Shown here piece after piece: positions 55,326-64,000 of a stretch of 64,000 nt of DNA. The DNA comes from Yponomeuta sedellus (lineage: Eukaryota > Arthropoda > Insecta > Lepidoptera > Yponomeutidae): positions 206,001 to 270,000 of the forward strand of contig OW203737.1 in assembly GCA_934045075.1 (NCBI GenBank), read 5' to 3'. The translations under genes and the position numbers were made by a program. How positions within the stretch are numbered: position 1 is the first letter of the stretch; every line of letters starts with the position of its first letter. Below the pieces are notes generated by a model that did not search any database, was not told the DNA's origin, and worked only from the letters and a program-made list of their open reading frames with translations.

Positions 55326-55490
55326 GTAGTTTTCTGTGTTTAGGGAAGGCTAAAGTTAAAAAATGATGGCCCTTCCCTACAATTTTTAAAATGTTAACTT
55401 TCGGTAGATTTACAGGATTCATGTAGTAGAGTGGTGAAGTATGGCCTAACCTTCAGGCGATGCTTCAAAATGTTAATGAACAACAAAGCT

Positions 55491-55603
55491 TTGTAAACTT
55501 TTAGTCCGGATTTACTTACGGGTGTTGTTATATCGGAAAAGTTTGACCAGGTCCGGACTAAAAGTCTACAATGTGTTGTGCTTACGAAAGTTTTAGTTCA
55601 AAA
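55491..55603 (+). mobile_element. Short element F, copy 1, with 12-bp target duplication
   Basis: It contains 'acttttagtccggatttactt', 'ggtgttgttatatcgg', then 'tccggactaaaagtctacaatg' and 'gttgtgcttacgaaagtttt'. Flanks AACAACAAAGCT (55479-55490) and AACGACAAAGCT (55604-55615) are near-identical. It shares sequence with 57380-57569 but lacks the middle. Confidence 0.65.
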
Positions 55604-55742
55604 ACGACAAAGCTATTTGTTTCACTTGTGAACTCCATAGTACACGGAACGTTCACTACGGTGAAATCTTAAAAGAATATTAACTTTACTGTTCTATACT
55701 AAAATAACCAACCACCTGTGATATTGAAATACAAGAAAAGGA

Positions 55743-55805
55743 ATAAATAGGTTTTTAAATTTGTTCCTTAGCACGGGTTAGTGCATTAAAAATAAAAATA
55801 GTATA
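55743..55805 (+). repeat. tRNA SINE family 3, 3' tail only
   Basis: 'aaataggtttttaaatttg', 'ttagcacgggttagtgcatt' and 'aaaaataaaaatagtat'. Confidence 0.65.
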
Positions 55806-55867
55806 CAAGGAACAGCTAATAATTTGAGTAATACGAAAAATTTTTGCGTTGGTACAGAATGTAAATT

Positions 55868-56044
55868 CTACCTATTTAGAGGCTAAAAATTTCACCCATG
55901 CCGGGATTCGAACCCGCAACCTCTGGCTATCCGTACCAGAGGTTGCGGGTTCGAATCCCGGAGTGGGTGAAATTTTTAGCCTCTAAATAGGTTTTTAAAT
56001 TTGTTCCTTAGCACGGGTTAGTGCATTAAAAATAAAAATAGTGT
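55868..56044 (+). mobile_element. tRNA SINE family 3, foldback copy with 10-bp target duplication
   Basis: An inverted piece from 'cctatttagaggc' to 'cctctggctatccgta' is followed by the forward copy 'ccagaggttgcgggttcg' to the 'aaaaatagt' tail. The fold centre lies in the anticodon-arm-like hairpin of the tRNA part. Flanking AATGTAAATT is at 55858-55867 and 56045-56054. Confidence 0.75.
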
Positions 56045-56574
56045 AATGTAAATTTTGTGAAAGTCAGTCGTTATGTCACTCGTTTTTTTCAAATTCATAT
56101 AAATAGTATTCTAAGCACATATTTCATTCAACAAAAAGCGTTGTTATTAAATCCCTGAGAACAAAGCAGGGACGTGTTATGTGTCACGTAGCTCCCCACA
56201 ACACCGCGTCTCACGTAGCAAGCCATTGTGTCGTAAATATATTAATTCACTTCATTATCCACTCGTCAGCGCACACAACAATAAAAAATGTTTGCTTTTG
56301 TCGCCCCCGCGAGTGCCCATCCGCGGCGCGACACGATCGCGCGATAAGCACGCCCAGCTGTCATTTGAGTTGTTATGTTGTTGTGTTTCACGGAACACAA
56401 CAAACAATTATGAGCGGCCCAACTGGCGTACACTGATCGCATCAGTTTGTACTAGCAATTATATTAAAATTAAATCAAAATGTTTTTACTCAAAATAACA
56501 GAGAAACTGTGCCTTAATTAACTTTGCAAGTAAAACTAGCATTTGCCTAGCCTAGCTTAGCCTAAATATATGCA

Positions 56575-56672
56575 GCAAATTGTTATTGCAATAAGGCTGC
56601 CAATTGTATCGTAGCTTTTGTAACTGCTATTTTCCGGTATACAATAAAGAATATTCTTAGCTTATTTTAACT
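56575..56672 (+). repeat. LINE 3' UTR end (family of 1335-2597)
   Basis: 'attgcaataaggctgccaattgta' and 'acaataaagaatattctta' closely match 2505-2590. Confidence 0.65.
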
Positions 56673-57366
56673 AGGTGTTCAAAGCCGTATTTGTTTAAGA
56701 GAAAAAATGGTCAGAAAAAAACTCCTAACTTACGGTCTTATTTATAAAGACATGAGTCCTCCAAACACAGCTAACGAAGTAATTAAAAAGTAATATAATT
56801 GGTAAAATTTAATTATGGATAATCATGTTAAACGAAAGAAAAAAATATTATTTTTGCCTTCCACGGATTGATTTATAAAATAAAAAAAAATACTCACAGG
56901 TGGTAAGGATATGAATGAATAATAGGATCAAAGGAAAACATGTATTAATAGCACATTGAATCCCATCAATTGGCACATCCTCCCGTTGTTTTGATCGGAA
57001 GCGAAAACAAACAGTCGCGAGACATCCGGCGCCGGCCAGTAACTCGACTCCCTCGATCGCTTCATTCATACCATACCCTTTGATTGCTAGGTCCTATTGA
57101 TTTACCGGGACGCTTATCGATTGATTTGCGGCCAAGCGTGGTGACACTTGTCAAGCAGCGCTGCCGCGATGGCTGGCGACGTGACAGCGCCCCGTGCATT
57201 GTGTGGGCGGCTTTGTCTGGAATAATGTGATTAAGATATTTTGGTCACAATAAAATATACTCGTAAAGGTGGGTCGCATTAAGCGCTAAGCGCTGAAGAA
57301 ATTATTGTTTAAAGCAGAATAATAGGCTAATAGTTGTTCTATGTTTTTTAAAACAATTTTCATCAC
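56673..57366. other. No gene; GC-rich segment
   Basis: 57000-57200 is GC-richer, with 'ggcgccggcc', 'gcgctgccgcgatggctggcgacgtgac' and an ATCGAT nearby. No coding frame is supported. Confidence 0.3.
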
Positions 57367-57379
57367 TTGTATTTCAAAT

Positions 57380-57569
57380 TGTAGACTTTTAGTCTGGGTT
57401 TACTTACGGGTCTTGTTATATCGGAAAAGTTCGACCAGGTTTCGCTCCGATTCGCAGAGCTTAATCATGGTGAGCAGAGACGGAGCTCGCGTCGGACTTT
57501 TCCGATATAATAACACCCGTAAGTAAATCCGGACTAAAAGTCTACAATGTGTTGTGCTTAAGAAAGTTT
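57380..57569 (+). mobile_element. Short element F, copy 2, with 13-bp target duplication
   Basis: It starts TGTAGACTTTTAGTC and has 'acttacgggtcttgttatatcgg' in forward and, at 57499-57530, reverse orientation. It ends 'aatgtgttgtgcttaagaaagttt'. The direct repeat TTGTATTTCAAAT flanks it (57367-57379 and 57570-57582). The interior inverted repeats make an RNA hairpin likely. No protein is encoded. Confidence 0.7.
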
Positions 57570-57582
57570 TTGTATTTCAAAT

Positions 57583-58384
57583 GTTTGTCTTTTTGTATTT
57601 TTTACGATAGTGAATCACTATAAACTTGAAAACTAGCTCCAACCATCCAGTCATACCGACTATTACAGTCGGTATGTATTTACGGTGGGGTTTTAGGTTC
57701 AAATCCCGGTATGTAGGTCCTAAATACATTGTTTTCTAGTATTTATTATGAATACGCGTAAATCAGTATCTTCTGATCGCAAAATCATTGATTTTGCGTA
57801 AATATGTTATGCAAAAAGATTGTATAGTCCACGAAGCGCGCCTTTATGCCTATATTTTGCAGCATTATTGGTATTAGTACTTATCATTAAAAGAATCAGT
57901 TTCTACATCTAGCAACAATTGCTTAACACGCCGCCTCACGGTCACAGCTGCGACGCAGGTAGCCGTCCCTTCCCTTGTCCTAGTTAATCCTATTGTTGAC
58001 CACTTATCGACAGAAATCTCCTTTCTTCTACAACAACCTACAGTCTGCGGTGGAGGCTGTGGCTGAGATGACTGCGATTGTAGCTCCGCAAGGACTCATT
58101 GATCAGAACAAGATCACTATTGTGCCAAAGGGATGTCAGTGGACACTGTTTGGACAAGGCGTCATATTTTTGTCATGTTGAGCGTGAGAATTTTACTATT
58201 ATATTATAATGTGTGAAATGTAATATTTGTGACGTTTCGGCCCCAAATATTATTGTTAGATAGAAATAAAAAAATGTTTATTTGTCTGCACACAAGGCGA
58301 TGACATTGTGACCTTGCAGTGGTCAGATCGTTGTTAACAACACCTTAGTATCTAGGTAGGTTACCCTACGTTCTTCATATACCA
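57583..58384. other. No gene seen
   Basis: One tRNA-like B-box phrase (GGTTCAAATCCC, about 57698) marks a possible SINE remnant at 57655-57720. Otherwise empty. Confidence 0.35.
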
Positions 58385-58480
58385 ATTATACCCGCGGTAG
58401 GCAAGCGCCGTCATTGAATCTTACTCTTTCTCTCTTTGAGAGAAAGGCTATGCCATGCTGGGACATTTATTATTATTTTA
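58385..58480 (+). repeat. tRNA SINE family 2, 3' fragment
   Basis: 'ctctttctctctttgagagaaaggctatgccatgctgggac' resembles the 3' end of the family. Confidence 0.4.
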
Positions 58481-58899
58481 TTAGAATTTAATTCGCAAAT
58501 GTCTTTGTCCAATATTCAGTTACTACCTTAAAACGTAAGTGAAAACTTTCTCTGGAAATTAGGAACAAAAACCTTTATAGAGACCATTGAATAACATTTC
58601 ACAAATATACTGAGACTTTTATAAGCCGTAGACTCTTTAGAAACTCTCAACGCATACAAATTTTCCCAAATTTGATTATTTTTAATGCAATAACGGCCCA
58701 AATTACGTTCAAGCGTTCAATTCACGCGCCTGACTTCTCAATCCAATATCAATGATTCAATGCTCTTACTTAGTGTTGGGGCGCCATTTGCAATCGCAAT
58801 TGCACTCCCTTTTCTGAGTACTTCAGGATGAAAACTTTACAGTTTACCCGCGCAAGTTGCACACTCTTAACACAAAGTGAAAGGGCTCAAATTCCTACA

Positions 58900-59060
58900 T
58901 CACAGATGTGTTTAGGTCCCGCGACCCAGAGCCCGCGGCCCGCGCGCCTTGAGCTCATGACGTAACAATTCTTCTGAACGCTGATTGGCGGGCGCGCTAC
59001 GAGCGGCCTGCTGATTGGTCGGCGCGCGCGAAAAAACCGCTTTGTGCTGACTGCGCCGAT
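58900..59060. promoter_or_regulatory. Promoter-like GC-rich region with two ATTGG boxes
   Basis: GATTGGCGGG (about 58982) and GATTGGTCGG (about 59013) are inverted CCAAT boxes about 31 bases apart. A TGACGTAA half-CRE lies upstream and 'gcgcgcgcg' runs lie between. Such an arrangement is typical of TATA-less promoters. No recognisable coding exon follows within the next kilobase on either strand. Confidence 0.35.
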
Positions 59061-59344
59061 TTATGCACAACTATTAGTTATGGTTGGATGAGTTGGATGC
59101 CTGGAGCGATAGGGTTGCAAACAAATATCGATTTATCGATACACAGATTTCTTTAATGGTCTACAATTTTATAACATTTAAATTGTATAATTATATATTG
59201 CTATTGTTATCTGACCATTTTGACATATTGCTTTAGTTTATTTGTAATATTAAAAAGTAACTTGTTTGAAATGGTAGAATAATATACGTAAATAATCATT
59301 AAAAATAAAGTTATTTAAAAAAAATCTATATTCATTTTTTTCAG

Positions 59345-59600
59345 TATTTCTTTGGGATCCGTACCCAAAAGGGTAAGGGACTCTATTACTAAGACTCCAC
59401 TGTCCGGTTGACTGTCTGTCTGTCACCCGGATGTATTCATAAACCGTGATAGCTAGACAGATGAAATTTTTACAGATGATGTTTTTCTGTTGTCAATATA
59501 ACAACAAATACTAAAACAGAAAAAAATAAATATTTGAAACCATATCCTTACCTCTATCCATATCCTGTCTTCGTCACAATTTTATGGTTAGCAGAGTTTT
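59345..59600 (+). repeat. Repeat relic ('gatccgtacccaaaagggtaagg')
   Basis: 'tgggatccgtacccaaaaggg', 'ctgtctgtctgtcacccgg' and 'aaccgtgatagctagacagatg' are typical phrases of a common lepidopteran repeat related to 43105-43630. Confidence 0.5.
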
Positions 59601-59765
59601 GTGTCCATTTTTTCTCCAAAATGACCTAGATTTTGAAAAGGACACCTAATTTTACTTGTAACGTTTAATATGTTCAGTCGCAGCTTCTGTGTAATTATGA
59701 ATTAATAATACTTTAATTTGATTTGATGTTTTGTCACGCACATCATGTTCTATAAGTTTTTGTGT

Positions 59766-59865
59766 AGCATTAAAGAGTGAAAATTACTTTGCCAAATTCC
59801 GCCAAAAATTGTAAATAAAAAAATTTTGGCGGAATTTAGCAAAGTAATTTTCACTTTTTAATGCT
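59766..59865. repeat. Hairpin element, ~44-bp arms
   Basis: AGCATTAAAGAGTGAAAATT...CCGCCAAAA and its reverse complement, ending ATGCT, are separated by about 11 bases with two or three mismatches. It is MITE-like and non-coding. Confidence 0.75.
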
Positions 59866-59929
59866 ATTATGGATTTCCGCAAAGTAACGCCTGATTCTAT
59901 ACAAGTTTTTGCGTATCTCGAGGCTCCTC

Positions 59930-60350
59930 GTCCCAGCCCTAGCACTCTGTTTGCAATTCCCGAGGTGTAATGCGGCACAGGCAGTTGGCAGGCTCGTCTC
60001 AATCGTCCCACCTTTTGCTCACTGCGCGAGCGAGACAACTACCCTCCCCGACCCTCAAGTGCGAGAGGGACCTTGAACACGCATTCAGTCATATTGTGCA
60101 AGCACACTCACCTTTCAACCGCCTCACCCCCGAATACAATGAACTCTATCTCGATGCGCTAGGGTGGAAATCAGGGTGCAGTGCACATGGGTGAGTTTGA
60201 GCTCGCAATATTTGGCATGTATGTTTTCTTTAGATATTAATGCAAATAGTAATGGCGCACTTTTATTGTGAATGTTTACATAGAGGGTCCCCTCCCCCTC
60301 GTCCCGCCAGCTGCCATGTTGCCAGTACCGTCAGCAGCGACACCACCCTA
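59930..60350. promoter_or_regulatory. GC-rich noncoding region
   Basis: CpG-rich segments ('tgctcactgcgcgagcgagac', 'cgtcccgccagctgccatg') include TTCAAGGTC-type sequence on the minus strand (about 60070), similar to an orphan nuclear-receptor half site. Overlapping short frames are not convincing. Confidence 0.25.
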
Positions 60351-60559
60351 CACCAGACAGAAGACATGGAGAGTAAGAAATTGTTTCTAAATATGGTTTA
60401 CCATAATCTTTCGGCTACTTTTTCCCGTAAATTAACAGCCAGATAATTTTCTGGTAACAGGTGTTAGATAGCCAAAGTCCTGACAAAACAACTGACAGCT
60501 GCTCTGTTAAAAGTAAATCATTAAATTGTTAGTGTTAGGGAAACTACGAGTACTTATTT

Positions 60560-61049
60560 AGTTCTTCTCTGTGATTCCTTAGTGCTTTCTAAGTTAACTT
60601 ATGCCCTAACCGTTTACGGTCCCTGCATTCATGGCAAGACCCAGAAAATGCTTCAGCGTGTTCAAAATGCGTGCGCTCGGTTTTGCTTCCACATTCCAGC
60701 TCGAACTCATGTAACACCCTACATAAATAATGCCAATCTATTAAAAATGGACAACAGATTGAAATTTTTCACGGCTGTTTTATTGTTTGGCGTAATTAAA
60801 ACGCAAAAACCAGCATATTTATACCAAAAACTCATATGGAGAAGAGCAATGGGGGGTTGTATACGGATTAATTCGATTCCACTTCGTGTGCCTCACCACC
60901 GTACTGCCGCCTTTCGCGGTAGTTTTAGGTTTCAGGCCACAAAGTGCTGGAATGATATACCGCCACCCCCTCGCCAACTCCAGTCAAGGGCTACTTTCCG
61001 GGTGCACACTAAAAAATTTCTGCTGGACCAGCAGAAATTGCTGCAATAA
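60560..61049 (+). pseudogene. LINE reverse transcriptase C-terminal fragment (CR1/Jockey-like)
   Basis: The 155-codon frame covers the end of a LINE polymerase: SKLTYALTVYGPCIHG, LQRVQNACARFCF, 'RTAAFRGSFRFQATKCWNDIPP' and 'SRATFRVHTKKFLL'. It lacks all catalytic RT motifs and the endonuclease. The frame is open to the natural stop. An AT-rich 3' UTR follows. It is a different LINE from those at 1345 and 14078. Confidence 0.75.
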
Positions 61050-62149
61050 AAAGTTTTCGATTATTGGTACTTACATTATTGGTATCTATTTAGTATTTTC
61101 CTCCGGATATTTTCAATCATTGGTAACATCAATTATAAATTACTATTTTGGACATGTAAAATATTATTATCAATTCAATTATTTCCTTTTATTCTATTTA
61201 ATATTATAATATTATTGCTTTTTGACATTCATTGTTTTGTTTCGTACATTTCTGGGCCATCCTTGCCTTAGTACAAATTATTAAAATAATATTGACATTA
61301 AAAATTTTATATTAATATTAATTTGCTAAAATATTTATTATTTACAAAAATCACTTAATGTCTGCGACTTTGATTACACAAAGTTAATACAATTTGAATT
61401 TATTTATTTATTTCGAATATTAATCTATATGGACATTTTTCACGCATATATACAATCTATTTTTAAAATCTAATATAATTACATAGACATAAAACCTTAT
61501 ACTGATTCATTACACAATTACTGATACTGAAATCAGCATTACACAATTTAAACCGGTCTGATAAAAGTTTTTTCCAACCGCACCTCAGCTCTCTTGGCGC
61601 TGCATGCCGCGCACACCGGGTACCGGCAGAATATCAGCGCTGAAGTTTTTTTCCGAACTTCCAGCACATGCTGAGTCGGAGCCCATTTACGTTTGCCACA
61701 CCTACGTTGGTCACTCTTAGTCCAGTACATTGCCCGGGTACATTGCCGTACCGTGTCTGGCTAGTTGTCTGTGTGTTTCGCTTTTCATGTACCAATGCTA
61801 CTGTTTTGTTTGTTTATTATTTCTTCGTGCTGTGACTTGTAACCAGATTCTTATGGCTTCACTTTGTATACGTGTGTGTGTCTTTTGTAAATAAATTGTT
61901 AATCAATCAATCAATTATTAATTTACAGGTTATGTATATAAAAAAACTATCACTAACATAATGAATAATATTCTGATGATTTTTTAAACTTTTAAACGAA
62001 GACACAAGTCTCGCTATCGTGATCGTGACTTAGCTTAGTAAAACTTTTTTTAGAAAGTTAAGAAAAATTGCCACGAGCAGTGAAAAACAGATAATTTGAC
62101 AAATGATTATAATAATTATTATACTTGAGCCATCATAAGTTTTTTTTTT
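61050..62149. other. No gene; LINE tail
   Basis: Very AT-rich. 'gtaaataaattgttaatcaatcaatcaatta' at 61885-61920 looks like a LINE 3' end with a TCAA-repeat tail. 61660-61740 contains 'cactcttagtccagtacattg', also seen diverged at 4882. Confidence 0.35.
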
Positions 62150-62430
62150 GTGTGCAAAACATCGATATTCGGCAAAAACCAAAGTCGAAGATAGACGATA
62201 GGCATACCTACGAATCATAAGCCTAAAACGGAGATGCTCGGAGCATTTGGATCGGTAGATGATGGCCGGTGGACTAAGGTACCCACAGAGCGGTAGGCTA
62301 AAACGGTTGGTGTTCAGACCATCAACCTCCAACTATCACCAACATTAGATGAGAATAGCAAGAGATCGGAAGGCGTGAAAGAACAGATGCCTATGCCCAA
62401 CAGTGGACTCTGTTTATGGGCTGATTACAT
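62150..62430 (+). pseudogene. RTE-like LINE 3' remnant
   Basis: Decayed coding phrases appear on the plus strand ('VDDGRWTKVP', 'EQMPMPNSGLCLWAD'), ending in 'atgcccaacagtggactctg' and 'gggctgattacatag', the pattern of RTE 3' ends. Several stops and frameshifts. Confidence 0.4.
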
Positions 62431-62439
62431 AGACGTAAT

Positions 62440-62535
62440 TTTTTTTCTTCTTCTTCGTCTTTGGTCCCTTTACTCCTCCGTGGAGTGTGAAGCTTTCCAC
62501 TTTCCCTGTTCATGGCTAGGGAGGGTAGCTTTAGC
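62440..62535 (-). repeat. AAGAAG-tailed repeat, inverted copy
   Basis: Reverse complement counterpart of 52985-53095. Confidence 0.5.
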
Positions 62536-62599
62536 CAAGGTACTCCCCTTTTTCTTTCGTTTAATAAGTTTTTTTAATAAAAATATACTTTTTTTTCTT

Positions 62600-62845
62600 A
62601 ATAAATAAATATTCATGGACATATTACACAGATCTTGTTAGCCCTAAACTAAGTACCTACAACTAAATGACTTGTGTTATAGGTGCTAACTCGACGATAG
62701 ATTTAATACAATAAATATATAGATAACATCCAAGACCCGAGACAAATTAGAAAAGTTCGTTTCCTAGTTTGACCCGGCCGGGGATCGAACCCGAGACCTT
62801 CGGTTTTACAGCGGCGTGCCAAACCGCTGCGCCACCGAGGCTGCT
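62600..62845 (-). mobile_element. tRNA SINE family 5, full-length copy
   Basis: On the minus strand the head 'gcctcggtggcgcagcggtttgg' (A-box) and B-box GGGTTCGATCCCCGG are clear at 62765-62845. The body then runs to the tail near 'aatatgtccatgaatattta'. A second copy without head is at 63563-63750. Confidence 0.7.
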
Positions 62846-63345
62846 CACAGTTGATATTTTATGCAAGTTACATGAAGCAACTGCCAAATTCTTACTGCTT
62901 AATAGGTTTATCCAGCAAGCTTTTACAGGAAACGGTTAAATATTATTGTTCAACGTCTAATATTAATACAGGTGAAAAGCGTATTAATACAAAAAAAAAT
63001 TATGGTTTACATACGTTCCGCGTTACAATCTAAGTTTTTAGTCTGAAATTTAAAAAAGCCTAATTTTCACAGGATTACTTTTCGGTTACGTAAATTTTAT
63101 CGTATATTTGTGAAAATTTTTTTTTGTAAAACATCTATGTTTCAGGGGATAACTCCTCTCTTGATATGCAGGAGAGCACTTAAATAAAACCTAACATTAT
63201 AGCAAACCTGTCCTGCTGCGGCGCTCAGTTTGTGGGCAGCGATTAGGACTTAGACCTCACCAGACTCACCATCGGAACTGAAAGCCGTTTATTACTAAGC
63301 GGAGTTTAGTACTAACAAAAATAATATGATGATCAATACACAAAC

Positions 63346-63397
63346 AACAAACGCTTAGAACAAACGATTAGAACAAACGTTTAGAACAAACGTTTAG
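63346..63397 (+). repeat. 13-bp minisatellite, four units
   Basis: AACAAACGCTTAG, AACAAACGATTAG and then AACAAACGTTTAG twice, in direct succession. Confidence 0.85.
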
Positions 63398-63562
63398 AAC
63401 AATACCGAACGGACAGCTGTCAGCCAGTCTGTAGTGACGAACAGAAACATAACAGCTACTAACATCAATTCTTAATTCATATGCTTGGTAGACTTTGTAT
63501 ACCTACATCTAGAAGTTTTTGTAGACACGCGTTTTACATCGCAGTAGTCTTCTATCTTTTTT

Positions 63563-63750
63563 TAAAATATTCATGGACATATTACACCTCTCTTTAGCCT
63601 CATACCACAGATTAGATAATAGTTACTACTTTGCCCATACTAAGTACAACGAAATGATTTTTGTCATAGGTGCTACCTCGACGATAGGTCTCTATAATCT
63701 CTATTAGATATTATAGATATAACTCTACATTAGTGTCTGGTCAATCGAAC
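63563..63750 (-). mobile_element. tRNA SINE family 5, head-truncated copy
   Basis: 'atattcatggacatattacac', 'taagtacaacgaaatgattt' and 'ataggtgctacctcgacgatag' match the copy at 62600-62845. The tRNA head is reduced to a short remnant. Confidence 0.6.
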
Positions 63751-64000
63751 CTATTAACGCGAGGTCGTGTTTTGTAAGTTACATTTATTTATCAATTTGA
63801 AGTAACAACCACTCACTAACCTTGAGGAAAAACATATTGAGAAAACTCGCAGCCTAGTTGTCTTCACATTGTCATTCGTGTAAATTTAAGCCGAATATGT
63901 TCATAGGATGTTATATCTGAACGTCCTAGACAAGTTTGCTCCATCTTAAAATATATATCAGCTGCCTGACCTATAAAATTATGAACAAACTGTCATAATT

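Noticed and set aside
56179..56498. Two overlapping plus-strand frames of 85 and 105 codons
   Set aside because: They overlap in different frames, start in a CpG-richer noncoding patch and show no domain.

Overview
This is a transposon-dominated, AT-rich eukaryotic window, most likely from the nuclear genome of a moth or butterfly (Lepidoptera). The grounds are the interspersed families (several tRNA-headed SINEs, RTE-, R1- and CR1/Jockey-type LINE remains, repeats with CATA/TATG tails) and spliced genes with short introns. I cannot name the species. I see no rRNA, no convincing functional tRNA gene, no CRISPR array and no operon structure. No conserved host housekeeping gene is recognisable; the window looks intergenic or intronic.

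Two loci are intact. (1) A full-length LINE at about 12399-17448 with two open frames: ORF1 (degenerate PHD-type zinc finger, coiled coil, baculovirus FP-protein-like C-terminus) and ORF2 (EEP endonuclease plus reverse transcriptase). It sits inside an older SINE-like repeat whose two halves remain at 12299-12398 and 17449-17695. (2) A minus-strand gene at 22407-26686. I assemble it as six exons with matching splice phases, 979 codons, coding for a Mutator-like transposase domain followed by a YqaJ/lambda-exonuclease-type nuclease domain. A short motif (about TGACSAATCGGG) recurs in its introns and 3' flank, and two of its small exons are a tandem duplication.

Layout: 1-12.3 kb holds a 5'-truncated LINE reverse transcriptase, a broken R1-type LINE tail, an inverted repeat with coding-like arms, and nested SINEs. 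12.3-17.7 kb is the intact LINE in its host SINE. 17.7-22.1 kb is SINEs and repeats. 22.1-27.1 kb is the transposase/nuclease gene. 27.7-28.8 kb is a repeat with three internal units. 29.7-31.1 kb holds a tandem SINE cluster, an array of eight 20-bp dyad motifs and a GC-rich island. 31-49 kb is RTE remnants, SINEs, MITE-like elements, palindromes, a possible THAP-domain exon and a very long TATG microsatellite. 49-64 kb is a large foldback element, degenerate repeats, a pair of short elements with 12-13 bp target duplications, GC-rich islands (one promoter-like), a further LINE tail and SINEs.

The strongest unusual signals are the transposase/nuclease gene with its locus-specific motif, the dyad array at 30482-30810, and a SINE family with inverted (foldback) copies, each flanked by 10-13 bp target-site duplications, which suggests foldback or twin-primed cDNA during retrotransposition.
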